Notes: a model not told the origin generated them from the letters alone. A DNA stretch of 64,000 nt from Diphasiastrum complanatum (GCA_029204225.1 CM055095.1:68547691-68611690), one strand, 5' to 3'; positions 1-11,337 are shown, counted from the stretch's first letter. Numbers and translations: made by a program.

Positions 1-153
1 CCACACATGTGAAATTCACATACTGTCCTTTCAGCATGATTGGAACACTATCGGAGACATCATATGTGGTGGATGACCAATCATCATAGACCTTGGCGGG
101 CTTAATGGGGCCGGTAGAGTCAACAACGGCTCATTTTTCATTGTTACCAAAGG

Positions 154-762
154 TTATTTTACTGCGCTTCCAATCTTGGACGACTCTGCCATTTGTAGAC
201 AGGGTGTGCCAAGAAGGAGTTTATATGTTTGTGCATCATCGGGTAGATCTAGGATGACGCAATCTATGGTAAACTTGACTCTTGCAATACGGACTAGTAT
301 ATTCGATAAGTGACCTGCAAGGTCGGTGACTCGTTGATCTATACGTAGTCTATATCGCGGCATATCTAGGCTGTTGAAATCCCATGACTTTGCTATTGAC
401 AAAGCCATGATATTTACGCCTAATCCACTATCGAGGATAGCGGATACTGCTAGATAATCTTTGTAATGCATAGGTAAGGTGATGCTAGTCCCCTTAGCAA
501 CACCGATATTCATCAGATTTATGGGAATCTGAAGAATTTCTAAAATCTCATCGGGTTTTCGCTGTTCATCTTGAAGATTGGGCAGCTGAAAACTTCTATG
601 GATATAGCTTTGAAGGCCGGTGAAAGATTTCATGGCACTATGGAATGGCATTGTGATCTGAGCTTGCAGAAGTTCAGAGAATACTTCGAGTCCCTGTAGG
701 AGTTGCTCTTTTGTGAGGATCAAAGTAGATAACGAATGTTCCGTGTTCTGTTCCTCCTGCAA
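154..762 (-). pseudogene. Gypsy aspartic protease region (element A)
   Basis: An open frame of 202 codons carries a retropepsin-like active-site motif, AILDSGLGVNIM, with the catalytic Asp near residue 111. About 75 residues later there is a strand typical of these proteases (LLLGTPCLQMAESS). The usual DTG/DSG is present as DSG. The stretch before the motif is the gag-protease linker. The frame shows no zinc knuckle. Sequence to the left (1-153) still reads as polyprotein in places but is broken by a stop. It would process the Gag-Pol polyprotein if functional; here it is part of a decayed copy. Confidence 0.65.
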
Positions 763-1260
763 AAACTCATGGCATCAGACATGACTGTCTTCAAGGACAT
801 GTACTCATCGTTAGATCGGAGCTCATGTCTAATCCATTTGGGAAGTCCAACTAGAAACCAGATGATCGCATTGATTCCGTGGATTGTTCTTGTACCTGAC
901 TCTTTAAACATTTGAATCGTTCAATATAGTCACGTACTTTTTCATCCTTTGTCATCTTGGTATTACTCAGTTTGACAAAGGGACTTTGAATCAAACGAAA
1001 CAGTTTGAAATGTTTGATGAAGGATTATTTCAGGATTGACCAATGAAGTTTATCTTCACGATCCAGGTTGGGAACCATTCATGTGCTCAATGGTCATCGA
1101 GGAAAGTTGGACCATGGCTTCGGGAGATGTCTCACCATATACATTGCAAGCATTCTCAAAGACTTGTAGAAATCTCTAAGGTCTGAGTTTCCGTCGTACT
1201 TAGGAAAAACTAGCTTGGGTGTGCATTTTTCATTCGAGGACTGTGGTTGGCAAAAGCCCT
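720..1260 (-). pseudogene. Gypsy gag remnant (element A), frameshifted
   Basis: Minus-strand translation gives a recognisable plant retrotransposon gag: a segment near 1210-1170 beginning KYDGNSDLRDF, then in a different frame ETSPEAMVQLSSMTIEHM (near 1150-1080), then KMTKDEKVRDYIERFKCLK (near 960-905), and finally a 63-codon open frame (911-720) with a LVGLPKWIRHEL stretch. The frame change near 1165-1180 and later stops show that it is not translatable as one protein. Gag would form the retrotransposon particle. Confidence 0.6.
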
Positions 1261-1689
1261 ATTTAAGTGAGCTCTTGCGTGAGAAGACTCAGTAGCATGA
1301 AATTGTGGTCGGTCATATGCAATTTCGGCTCTGGTAGGTTTTCATCTCTCAAATAGGTTTGTGGATGGCTCGTGGACTTGTGATTTCATGCGAGAGTACC
1401 GATTGTATCTGGCTTCCTCAATTGAAGGGGACACCATCTCGGTTGGATAGTCTTCTGTGGAATTGGGATCGTAATGACGATCCATGTGGAAGGTCTGGAC
1501 TATTCTGGTGGTGTTGTGTATGGGATTTTTTTTTTTTTTTTAAGGGTCTAGATGTAAAGTCGAAAAAAAGATATAGTGGTCAGAGTAGTGTGACTGGTGT
1601 GGAACCAAGTTGCACAATATACATGTGAGTAGTAGTCAAAGGAATTTGGCTGATAGCTATGTCAATTGGCTAGGGTACAAGTCTAGTCA

Positions 1690-2235
1690 AAGATTGAGTT
1701 GAATTTGAAGGAGAATCTCGGTTTGATCGAGATTGGATGTTGAGAATTAATGTCAGGGCTCAGCCCGGTCGTTCGAGATTGAACTAAAAAGGCTCGATCG
1801 AGATGTCAATGCAATGACTCGGTTGAGATTTGATAAATGGGCTCGGACAAGATGACACTACAAGGACTCGATTGAGATCAGACTGAGAGGATTGGTCGAG
1901 ATTAGACTGAGAAGACTCATGACTGAGAGACTCGGTCGAGATCGAACTGAGAGACTCGATCAAAATCGACGGACTAAGAGACTTGGTCGAGATTAGACTG
2001 AGAAGACTTATGTGTAGGACCCAATTGAGAATGGTAACCCAGGACTCAGTTGAGATGGTAAGTTAGGACTTGGTCGAGAGCTAACTTTAGAAACCTGGTC
2101 GAGATGTTATATAGGGCTCAGCTCGGTCCAAAATGGAAGTTGTTAGACTCGGTTAGGGGTGGAACTTGAAGACTTGATTGAGGATCAAGCCAGGGACTCG
2201 GTCGAAACCAGAGTGATGGGCTCGATTGAGATGTA
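1690..2235. repeat. Degenerate tandem/interspersed array of the motif CTCGGTCGAGAT (element A leader)
   Basis: At least fifteen imperfect copies of a 12-14 base motif close to GACTCGGTCGAGAT occur with irregular spacing of roughly 20-40 bases, for example near 1740, 1795, 1865, 1935, 1985, 2050, 2095, 2145 and 2195. The array lies between the PBS and gag, so it is an expanded untranslated leader. The same motif recurs at 3125-3470 in the leader of element B. Confidence 0.75.
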
Positions 2236-2286
2236 GAGCGTGAAGTTTCAAGAACCATTTGGAGTGCACAGAGTTGTGTGTGTGCA

Positions 2287-2304
2287 CTGGTGGTAACGGC
2301 GCCA
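2287..2304 (-). other. Primer-binding site, tRNA-Asp type (element A)
   Basis: On the minus strand TGGCGCCGTTACCACCAG follows the LTR end by two bases. The first ten bases match the complement of the 3' end of plant tRNA-Asp (ending in CGGCGCCA). This fixes the minus orientation of element A and its LTR boundary. Confidence 0.75.
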
Positions 2305-2306
2305 AA

Positions 2307-3040
2307 TGTTCATAGATTCTATCACTGAGAATCTGTAAAATGATGGCTTTACTGGTTTCCTATCTCTAGTTACAGGATGTATTAGGAAATATGCAAGATC
2401 TACACCACATAATCTAGCCTATTTAGTTTACTTGAAGCTTCCTTCAAATCAAGAATCTAATCCACTCTAATTTCACAAACATAATGAAAAACAAGAAATC
2501 TACTCTAATTTTACAACTACTTTAAGGTAAGAAAGCAAGATCATGAAAGCTTCACTCAAGAACACCAACATGATCATGGAGCTAAGATGAAGGCTCAAAA
2601 CTCATGGAGGATTTTTCTCATTGAAACAAGAGCAAGAACATCACAATCCAAAGCTCCCTTACAAGAGAGGGGGCTCTTAAATAAGCCAAGGAGCTGCCCA
2701 TGTGGAGCCTAAGTGGCAATTCCACAAATTACAACTTACAAATGGAATTAGCTCCTCCACTAGAGGTCACCATCAAAAGGTGGCTCACTCTATTTTATTT
2801 AAGAAATGTCTACCACATTTATTACAAGTGCCTACACATACTAGCCCCTACATGGTCATTCCTTCTCTTGGGATTCACCATGAGACTCACATGATTTTAA
2901 ACTATTATCCTAGTTAGTATTTCTCGGCTCTAATTCTCATCCTTCTATTCTTCCTCAGGGACCTCCTCGGTCTAGGGTGAGATATGCTCTTTAGAATAGC
3001 TTAGATTGACATCTTGGGGATTCCTCAGAATCTGCCAACA
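2307..3040 (-). repeat. LTR A (5' LTR of gypsy element A)
   Basis: A 734-base LTR, with plus-strand ends TGTTCATAGATTCT and AGAATCTGCCAACA, so TG...CA plus an extended inverted repeat. It is homologous to LTR B (3729), LTR C (15950-16995) and LTR D (58918-60069) but lacks about 300 bases near 2366-2390 that those copies carry. The end next to the PBS contains a 7-bp hairpin (2314-2320 with 2328-2334). Confidence 0.8.
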
Positions 3041-3124
3041 ATATTCCCATAGTTGTTCGGTATATCTACTTGTTGGGAGATCAAATGATCAAATCTGTGG
3101 AAGGTCTTGGAAATCTTCTTAGAA

Positions 3125-3470
3125 TCAGGACTAGGCTCAGTTGAGATCTCAGAGACAGGACTCGGCTTGGTCCAGATGAGAGTGACGATGTCGGCTCGGT
3201 CGAGATGGAAGTTAGCATGAGTCGGTCGATATGGGAGTTAGCGTGACTCGGTTGACTCTGGGAGTTAGCGTGACTCGGTTGAGATGGGAGTTGGCGTGAC
3301 TCAGTCGAGATGACTCCATTGAAGAAAGAGTCGGAGGACTCGATCGAGACGGAAATTGGAGGACTCGGTCGAGACTGAAGTCGGAGGACTCAGTCGAGAC
3401 TGAAGTCCGGAATGGTAAGAGAAACGAAGTTGGTCGAAGTGAGACAGATAGGGCTCGGTTGAGATGATGA
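3125..3470. repeat. CTCGGTCGAGAT array (element B leader)
   Basis: About ten imperfect copies of GACTCGGTCGAGAT separated by GGAGTTAGCGT or GAAGTCGGAG spacers give a period near 25-28 bases, more regular than the array in element A. Same leader position, immediately downstream of the PBS side of the LTR. Confidence 0.75.
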
Positions 3471-3537
3471 AGGAAGGGGTGAAGGAGGTGTAGAAGATGC
3501 TTGTGGGTTGGGCGAAGGAGGATGCAGGAGGTTCGGA

Positions 3538-3617
3538 GGAGGTGTTGCAGGTCGTGGGCTAGGTGTTTGCAGGTCATGGGTTGGGTGTTTGCAGGTCGTG
3601 GGCTGGGTGTTTGCAGC
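3538..3617. repeat. 22-base tandem repeat, about 3.5 units
   Basis: The unit is GTGTTTGCAGGTCGTGGGCT plus GG, with small changes between copies. It lies in the leader of element B. Confidence 0.75.
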
Positions 3618-3728
3618 TGGGAACAGATCTAAAAATATATCATGTTTCTTGTATGGATTTGGTAAAGGGTAGCGTTGTAGCATGTATGGGTTAAGAATGT
3701 GGTTGGTGCAAGCAGCAACATCGCCAAA

Positions 3729-4764
3729 TGTTTACAGATTCGCTTCTTTAGAATCTGTTTACTGGTTCTTTTCTGTTTGTCTAGTTACAGAACTGTTTTA
3801 TGCCTATTACCAAGCTCATTTGGGCATTTCTTGAAGCTATAACTTTCTTGTTTAAGGCCCAGATTAGGCAGAAGGGACAAACCTTCGTTGTAGTACAATC
3901 ATGCTTGTCAGAGGATAATTCAGAGAGGTCTCTCTTGAACCATATCACATGCAATCAAATCAACATGTAACCAAAGTGTTCAACCAAGAAATCATCGTAT
4001 AGTGCAGTTGAACATCAATGAAAACCTAATTTTACTAGCTGCAAAAATGGAATGAAACAGATCCTTACGAACTAAACTAAGCTAACACATACATTCTAAA
4101 TGCAAGAAACTAAACTAGACAGCATTTTGGAGACCCAAGGATCAAGATACACATATTTATTGATTCTTGAACTACCAAGAACATCAAGAAATGGGCTGTA
4201 AAAGGATTTGCAAGACTTAAGCCAGCCAAGATGAATTACCACAATGCTGATTCCTATATTAATCCACAAAAAGTGAGAAAAGTAATCCACTCTAGTTCCA
4301 CAAACAAGAAATAAAACTAATCCACCACTAACTCCACAACCACACACAAAGGGATGGAAGGGCAAGATCATTAATGCATCACTCAAGAAACAAGAATGAT
4401 CAAGGAGCTCAAGGATGCATCAAACTCGTGGAAGCTATTCTCATTTCAGCATGGAGTAGATACATTACACAAAAAAACTCCCTTCTACAAAGGGGGAGTC
4501 TCTTAAATAAACAAGAGAGCTCATTAGGTGACATCCTAGTGGCATTTTCTACATTACACATATTACAAGTGGAATTATCCTCTCCACTAGAAGTCACCAT
4601 CAAAAGGTAGCTCAGTCTACTTTTCTAAGAGAGGTCTAACTGCATTTATTACATTTGCATAGAAATACTAGTCCCTACATGGTCATTCCATCTTTCGGGA
4701 TTCACCATGAGACTTATCAATTTCTACTTGTCATGTTTAACTAGTACTTCTCGGCTCTCATACT
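3729..4764 (-). repeat. LTR B, truncated by the copia-1 insertion
   Basis: Starts TGTTTACAGATTC next to a tRNA-Asp-type PBS and follows LTR C closely until 4764, where the copia-1 LTR (TGTTGGGAAATG) begins. The remaining LTR end expected on the far side of copia-1 is not found, so a later rearrangement removed it. The terminal hairpin is CAGATTC/GAATCTG (3735-3741 with 3751-3757). Confidence 0.75.
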
Positions 4765-5517
4765 TGTTGGGAAATGCTAGAGCAATTTTCCTCGGTGCGT
4801 GCACTACCGAACACAATAATAGAGCTAAGTTTAGAGATAAGTACGCAGTGATAACAGAAGCAAGAGCAGACTATCAGACAAAGCAATCAGAAGGTCAGAC
4901 GAAGAGCGGAAAGATTGCAAATACTGACAGAACCTTAACGTAGAACTAGACAACACTTTATTATGATTGATTATAACAAAATACAAGTCAGTGATGCAGG
5001 TCAGCACAAGACAATAGCGGATGAAACCGCGTGCTCACAAAACTAACTACAAACTGTAAAAGCTATGAGCTTATTACTAATGATCCATCTGAAGAGAAGA
5101 ATCAATGCATGAAAGCATCTATTGTGTCTGTCTCATCAAAGGCAATAATCCGTGTTCTTGATTGTTGATCAATTGCATATTGATACATTGCTTATTTATG
5201 ATCTATATGCCATCTTCATTTATGCAGATGAGTGTACAAGAGCTGACATGGAGCCGTTGTGTCGTCAAGAAGAAGATCGTGGCTGCTGTCATTGTCAAGT
5301 TGGTTGTGTAGTACAGAGGATGAGCATGAGGAGGCCGATAAGTCAGGCTTCTCCGATATGTCATCCAAGTTGGGTCTACCCGATAGTTCATCCAACTTCG
5401 ATATGTCGGTTGCTCGTCTTTAGTAGTTGAGCTACGCGACAATGCAAGTAAATACACAACAATGAATGAAACTAGATTAACATGAGATTTAGAAGAGTAG
5501 AGGAGATAAACCCAACA
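4765..5517 (-). repeat. 3' LTR of copia-1
   Basis: 753 bases with plus-strand ends TGTTGGGAAATG and GATAAACCCAACA, a 7-base terminal inverted repeat. On the minus strand it is preceded by the polypurine tract GAGGAGGAG (5518-5526). Confidence 0.8.
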
Positions 5518-5689
5518 CTCCTCCTCAATCCGGATCCATGAATGCTTTGATCTTCAGACTAAGCAGTGCACAAAATTTGTTATGTGCATCAATGTTCAAT
5601 GCCCTGGTGAACACATCTGCAATCATGTCCTATATTCAACAGTACGTTAAGCTCACTCTCTATCGAGAATCTTGCCTCTGACATAGTGA

Positions 5690-6191
5690 TATCGAATCTC
5701 AATGTGCTTACTCCTAGAGTGAAATCTAGGGTTGGTTGATAAGGCAATTGCACTTTGATTATCACAGAATATGATTGTCGGAGAATACTGGTTCAAACTA
5801 ATGTTTGCCAGTAAATTCCTCAACCAAAATGGTTGTTTAATAGATTGAGAAGCAACAATGAACTCTGATTATGTAGATGAAAGAGCAGTAGAGTGTTGCT
5901 TGCAACTGTTCCAAGATTTAGGACCGTCGTTGAAGAAGAATGTAAATTCAGAGATGTGGATTTACGATTATCTATATCTCCTCCCCAACTTGCATCGAAA
6001 AATCCACTGAGCCGATGCAGATTGTCGTTATTGACTTCTCCATAGTAGATGTACTGGTCCATTGTAGCTCGAATATATCTCATGACTCTTATAAGAGCCT
6101 TCCAATGGGTAATTCCATGATTGGCCATGAAATGGTTGAGTGAGCTAACTGCAAAAGCTATATCAGGTCTTGTGTAGACCATTGCATACAT
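5690..6191 (-). pseudogene. copia-1 RNase H
   Basis: The frame opens with YTRPDIAFAVSSLNHFMAN, the RT-RNase H connection typical of Ty1/copia, then GFFDASWGGDIDNRKSTS, the first RNase H aspartate region. After a frame change the block CDNQSAIALSTNPRFHSRSK and the ending HIEIRYHYVRG are readable down to about 5690. Several frame changes break it. RNase H would remove the RNA strand during reverse transcription. Confidence 0.75.
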
Positions 6192-6230
6192 GAGAGATCC
6201 AAGTATCGGTCGATAAGAATACTCTCTGAT

Positions 6231-7213
6231 CTACTCCTCTTCTTGCTTGATATGAGGACATTGGTCCTTTGACAATCGCAGGCCTGGAGCCATCAACGAG
6301 TGAGCAAATTTACAATCAATAAGATTATATCTAATAAAAATATTGTGAAGATACCTTTGTTGAGTAATAAATATCAACCATCTCGCTCTATCTCTGTGGA
6401 TTTGAATGCCTAGACAAAAGTGAGCTTCACCAAGATCGGTCCTATCCAACTCAGAAGACAACATATGTTTATAACATCCTTCACCAGATTGGTATAGTTG
6501 CTAAAAAGCAATGTATCATCTACATACAAGGTGATAATTATAAAGGATTGCTGCACTGACTTGAAATATACGTTACTGTCAACCGCATTTGGTTGAAAAC
6601 CTTGTCGGATGAGGAATGTGTTGATCCTCTGGAACCAAGCTCTGGCTGATTGCATCAAGTCATAAAGTGCCTTGTGGAGTTTGTAGACATGATGCTTCAT
6701 ACCTACATGAATGTATCATTCAGGCTGTAGCATGTAGATGTCTTTTTCAATGACTCCATTCAGATAAGCTATCTGTACATCGAGTTGATGTACTTCAAGG
6801 TCAACTGCTACAACATACGATAGGAGGGCTCAGATCGATGAGTGCTTGACTACTGGACTAAAAGTCTCTTTGTAGTCAATGTTGGAAATCTGAACAAATC
6901 CTCGTGCTACTAGTCTTGTCTTCCTTCGATCAATCGTTCCATTGGCATTATATTTGATCTTGAAGACCCATTTGCAACCGATGAGATTGCAGCTAGTAGG
7001 AGCTTCGACTAGTGACCATGTCTGGTTTTTGATTAAAGAGAAATACTCTTTGTCCTTTTCTTCTCTCCAGAGATCGAAGTCTAGTTGGCTAAGCGCCTCA
7101 TTGACTGATGTTGGTTCCTGCATTAAAATATAGGCAGACTCAGGAGTATACCTTGTGGGCTGTGCGCGCGCTCGGCTTGATCTTCTTGGAAGAAGTATCG
7201 GCTGATGATTCAA
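6231..7213 (-). pseudogene. copia-1 reverse transcriptase
   Basis: Three overlapping minus frames give one RT. The N-terminal part contains WREEKDKEYFSLIKNQTWSL and GCKWVFKIKYNANGTIDRRK followed by LVARGFVQ and FSPVVKHSS. The central part has HKALYDLMQSARAWFQRINT and the catalytic YVDD box (LYVDDTLLFS, near 6520). The C-terminal part has LGEAHFCLGIQI. Stops and frameshifts separate them, so the gene is dead. Confidence 0.8.
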
Positions 7214-7513
7214 TCCTTGGATTTGTGAACATCTTTGTCTAACTCGTTGTCGTGTAGTGGATCAACTAGGGGGCATGCTTGAGCCAATGGCACGAATAAT
7301 TGTGTCAATGGAAGGCGTTGAAGGTTCACCTAGAACGATGCCTTTGCCTTTCAAGTCGATGAACTGATCCTCGATAAAGAATGTATCTCGTCTAAATAAG
7401 ATCTGCTAGGTATCAGGGTCGTACAACTTATGATTGTTGTCAAATAAAGTGTATCCGATAAAGATGGTCTTGAGACCTTGGAAGTCAAATTTCTTTCTCG
7501 TCTCTTTCGAGAT

Positions 7514-7943
7514 CTACGCGTAGGCGATGCATCCGAATACTCGAAGGTTCTTCAATGAAGGATTTGAGCCTGTCCACACCTCATGGGGTGTTCTGCTTGA
7601 GAGGGCCTTGGTCAAACATCTGTTCTTGATGTAAGCTGCAGTGGAGACAACTTCAGCCCAAAAGCTCTTCGACAAGGATGAGTGTGCCAGCATACATTTG
7701 GCTGACTCAACCAAGGTATGGGTCTTCCTCTCGGCTAAGCCATTAGACTGAGGTGAATAAGGAGTGATAAATTGTTGTTCAATGCTTTGGCTCTGGCAGT
7801 ACTCCTTGAATTCGATAGAGATGTACTCTCCACCATAATCTGACCTCAGGACTTTGATTGTCTTGTCAGTCTCTTTTTTTGCACACTCCTTAAAGATTTT
7901 GAAACAACTGAAAGCTTATGATTTCTTCTTGATAAAATAAACC
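7514..7943 (-). pseudogene. copia-1 integrase, C-terminal half
   Basis: The frame ending at 7514 reads VESAKCMLAHSSLSKSFWAE and RTPHEVWTGSNPSLKNLRVF, the Ty1/copia integrase core end. Further right, in other frames, YGGEYISIEFKEYC and TPYSPQSNGLAERK (with the catalytic Glu) are readable to about 7943. There it is interrupted by the copia-2 LTR; it resumes at 13935. Confidence 0.75.
7939..7943. repeat. Target-site duplication of copia-2, left copy
   Basis: AAACC immediately before the 5' LTR; the same five bases follow the 3' LTR at 13935-13939. Confidence 0.85.
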
Positions 7944-8846
7944 TGTAGAACAATTGGTCAAACTGATCTTGATTCTACTAACAAAGTGCACAATTTACTT
8001 GACAAAGGATAAGAAACGAACGCGAACTCAAAACATTTTTATTCACGATCAACCTCAAAGAATTCACGAACTTTGTCTTGCAGTCAACTTGAAAGATTCG
8101 CGAAAGATTTATCTATAGGAGCTTCTGGCTTTCTTGTTGAAGCTCGAAAGATTCGCGAACAAAATTTTGTCACAAAATATTCTGTTTCTTGTCCAAACCT
8201 CAGATGCCGCGAAATTGTCGCGAACAATTCGCAAAATCTTTTGGACTATTCTTCAAGCTCACCTGTCGCGAACAGTTTGCAAAATATTATAGATTTCTTC
8301 TTCAAGCTCAAGAATTGTCATATGTCGTGAACAATTTGCGAAACACGAAGTTGAGATGAAGAGAGAGACTTGAATAATTCGCAAACAAAAATTATTCGAC
8401 CTTGAAAACAGAGCATCTATTTGAATATCATCCGTCGTAAATGGTTAGATATCTACTGTTACAGCCTTAAAAGGCCAAAAGACCTATAAAGAAAAGGCCA
8501 AAAGACCTGTCTTGTAGCAATATAAATACATGTGCACTACTCGTTGTAACATACTCACTCAATCAGAGACACAACCGCGAGATGAGATAGCAAGATATGT
8601 ATATCAAAGAATCAGATTCAGAGCTATAAAAATTCATTTTTGATCAATAGTTTCTTACTGTCTAAATTGTCTTAAGTTGTCTCTTACTTCCGCATATTAT
8701 TTCCGCACGCATATTTAATTAAGGCAAACACTGCTCTATTAGTACATAGATCAGATACAGTCTCGATTGAAGACACTGATATTAGTTTGATTTATTCAAT
8801 CTTTCATCATGTTCTCTGTGGAAGAATAATTATTATTTTTCCTATA
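7944..8846 (+). repeat. 5' LTR of copia-2
   Basis: Begins TGTAGAACAATTGG and ends just before the PBS. About 900 bases, clearly homologous to 13009-13934. The interior (8040-8400) is filled with variants of TTCGCGAA. Confidence 0.85.
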
Positions 8847-8847
8847 G

Positions 8848-8859
8848 TGGTATCAGAGC
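8848..8859 (+). other. Primer-binding site of copia-2 (initiator tRNA-Met)
   Basis: TGGTATCAGAGC, the standard plant initiator-tRNA-Met PBS, one base after the 5' LTR. Confidence 0.9.
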
Positions 8860-9009
8860 ACACGGAATTAAATCTGATACAGTGGTGTCAGAGTATACAA
8901 GTTCAAAGCTGATACAGTGATATCAATCGATACAGTGGTATCTTCGCACCCCTCTCAGCATTCTTCATGCATCCATCAGCAATCTGGAGTGTTTCAAAAA
9001 TTTTAGAAG

Positions 9010-9750
9010 ATGTCATCCATCATCAATATTCAGGCTAAGATCACTACGATCTTGGACCCAGAAGGTTCAAACTACTTGATTTGGAAATTAAAGACTTCAC
9101 TCTTATTGAAGGGTGAAGGTCTATGGCAATGGGTAGAACCAATTGAAGAGAAGCCAGTAGCTACTCCTGGAAAAGAACTTCGAGAATGGAGTTTAAAAAA
9201 TGACAAAGTTTTAGCAATTATTGCGTCTTTAGTGCATGACAATATAATGTTAGATCTTACATCAATTTCAAATGCAAAAGATTTATGAGAAGAATTGCAA
9301 ACCAAGAATGAGACTTGATCACGTAATCAGATCATGTTTTTGGAGGACCAATTAACTTACCTACATTGAGACGACAAAGACCTGAACACATTCGTATGAA
9401 AGATTAAAGCTGTTTGTTTCCTTGCAAAATTCTGGTGTAGAAAATATAATTTCTAAGGAAAAACAACTTAGTTATTTTCTTTGAGCACTACCCATGTCAT
9501 TTCACACAACAAAAACCTTATTGGCAAAAGATGCGACAATGACACTTCAAAAGGCAATAGACGGAGTTAAGTAGAAGCTCATGAACGCTATGATGACAAT
9601 GGTGATTTTGAAAATGCTCTATTTACTCAGAAGAATAAATCTTCTAAGAAGTGTTGGTTAGATCCAAAGATTGAATGCATTCATTGTCATAAATGAGGTC
9701 ATGCAGCAATAGATTGTTATCAGAATTCTAGAAACACAAAGGAGTAGAAT
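9010..9750 (+). pseudogene. copia-2 gag
   Basis: Opens at ATG 9010 with MSSIINIQAKITTILDPEGS and a NYLIWKLKTSLLLKGEGLWQ block, typical of the copia UBN2-type gag. The frame is first broken by a stop near 9286 and repeatedly after. Near 9675-9720 a CCHC zinc knuckle is visible (C-I-H-C, then an in-frame stop replacing one residue, G-H, and C four residues later). Particle-forming protein; not translatable in full. Confidence 0.75.
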
Positions 9751-9849
9751 CGAATCAAACCTTTAGATCGAAGACAAAGCCGAATGCTCTAGAGCAGCAG
9801 AAGATAGGGCAACAAGGAACTCAGCAGATTATGTTAGTGCTAATCTATG

Positions 9850-10222
9850 TTGTTCATCTAATTCAATTCGAGAAGTAGTACTTGATTCGGGAGCCACCTT
9901 GCATTTTGTTTCCTTGAAACAAATTTTGTCTGAGTACAAGAAGACGAACTATTTGAGATTCATTATACTTGGAGATGGTTCTAAACATGTGGTTGATGGA
10001 ACTGGTATATTATGGCTAGACACGAATCAGGCTAACAAGAAACTGGAGGAAGTTCTCTATGTCTCTACTCTTGATAAAGATCTTCTATATGTGGCTAAGA
10101 TAGTCGATACAAGCATGTCAATAACCTTCATGAAGAACTCTTGTAAACTGTTCGAGGAAGATTATGATAACCTGGTTGCTAAAGGCAACAGAGAAGGAAA
10201 TTTATATCACCTGAACATTTGA
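9850..10222 (+). pseudogene. copia-2 protease
   Basis: VVLDSGATLHFVSLKQ gives the copia protease active site (DSGA) at about 9880. The following 107-codon open frame has GDGSKHVVDGTG and VLYVSTLDKDLLYVAKIVD, the standard sequence between protease and GAG-pre-integrase. Confidence 0.75.
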
Positions 10223-11337
10223 ACAAGAATCGAACAAGTCAATCAAACTCAGGAATTGACAGATGTATTGCGGCACAAGAGGCTATGTCATATGAACATA
10301 GAAGCCTTGTACCAAACCAACAAACTCAGAGAAATCAAGGAGTCAAAATCAAAAGTCAAGATATCCGAACTACCTATAAATCTTGTCTTAAAGGCAAGAT
10401 GACTAGAACACCTTTCAGTAAAGATGTTTATAAAGCAACTAAGGTACTTGAAACTGTGCATTCAGATATTTGTGGACCATTCAGAGTATTGTTGTTGGGT
10501 GATGTAAAGTACTTCATTACATTTATTGATGACTTCAGCAAGTTGACTGTGGTATACATTATTCGTACTAAATCTGAAGCTTTCGAGAAATTCATTGAGT
10601 ATACAAATTGGGCTGAGAAGCAGACAAGCAATAAGCTGAAGCAAATTCGCACAGATCGTGGAGGTGAGTACATTTTCAATGAACTCAAGGCTTACTGTAC
10701 TGATCGAGGTATTATGCACACAAATACTGCATCATACACACCTCAACACAATGGAATAGCTGAACGAATGAATCGTACACTTATGGAAACTGCAAGGTGT
10801 ACGATGGCTCATGCGAAAGAACCAAAACAGTTGTGGGCAGAAGTAGTGGCTACATCAAATTATCTTCAGAATCGTATTCTGAAATCTCGAATATTGGATA
10901 AAGCTCCTCATGAGATATAGTGTAAGTCGAAGCCAAATCTAGCACATGTTTGGACATTTGGATGCGCAGTGTATATGCACATACCAGATAAACTAAGAAA
11001 GAAACTCGATGAAAAGACAGAACAAGGTTTTTTGGTAGGATTCGAGTTACATTTGTCATATTATCATGTCTATGTACCCGAAGCTGGCAAGATAAAAGTT
11101 GTTCGAGATGTTAAATTTGATGAGACAAAATACATAGCAGACAGTGATCTAGTCGGCTATGAAATTCTCAAAAACTATTATGAGCTACCAACAACGATAG
11201 AAGAAAGACAAGCAGAAGATGAAAGAGAGTTACTAGATTCCAAGAGAGGTCGAAATCGAGTGCGTGACAGACTCAAATCACCAGTTCGAATTCTAGCTGA
11301 AAAGTTTGAATCAGAATCGAACTCGAAACTTGGATAA
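10219..11337 (+). pseudogene. copia-2 integrase and linker
   Basis: The GAG-pre-integrase zinc region is degenerate (10219-10400). The core reads VHSDICGPFRVLLLGDVKYF with the first catalytic Asp, IRTDRGGEYIFNELK with the second, and HTNTASYTPQHNGIAERMNR with the catalytic Glu. The frame stops at 10920 (TAG in HEI-stop) but continues in frame to FGCAVYMHIPDKLRKKL and GFLVGFELH up to 11337. Apart from that stop the core is quite well kept. Confidence 0.8.

Larger units (their letters stand above)
1..3040 (-). mobile_element. Ty3/gypsy element A, 5' part (LTR, PBS, leader, gag, protease), continues off the left edge
   Basis: Read on the minus strand the order is 5' LTR (3040 to 2307), primer-binding site, a long repeat-bearing leader, gag and then aspartic protease, so the rest of pol lies beyond base 1. 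The PBS matches the 3' end of tRNA-Asp, which is usual for non-chromoviral Tat/Athila-type gypsy elements rather than for tRNA-Met-primed ones. The gag frame is shifted and the element is dead. Its right end abuts leader sequence that belongs to a related element B, so A appears to be inserted in B. The 3' end and target duplication cannot be checked inside this window. Confidence 0.8.
3041..3728 (-). mobile_element. Leader and PBS of gypsy element B
   Basis: This stretch holds a second array of the CTCGGTCGAGAT motif (3125-3470) and a 22-base tandem repeat (3538-3617), then sequence shared with element C and the PBS-like TGGCGATGTTGCTGCTTG on the minus strand (3709-3726), just before LTR B. 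No convincing coding frame is seen; the two overlapping minus frames here are low-complexity Pro/Ser/His-rich products of the repeats. Confidence 0.65.

Noticed and set aside
1359-1628. 89-codon plus-strand frame with a Phe run
   Set aside because: Opposite to the gag/leader of element A, includes a T17 tract, no family marks.
1740-2235. CRISPR-like regularly spaced short repeats
   Set aside because: Spacing is irregular, units are degenerate, and the array is in a plant retrotransposon leader.
3212-3683. Two overlapping minus frames rich in His, Leu, Pro and Ser
   Set aside because: They arise from the CTCGGTCGAGAT array and the 22-base tandem repeat.
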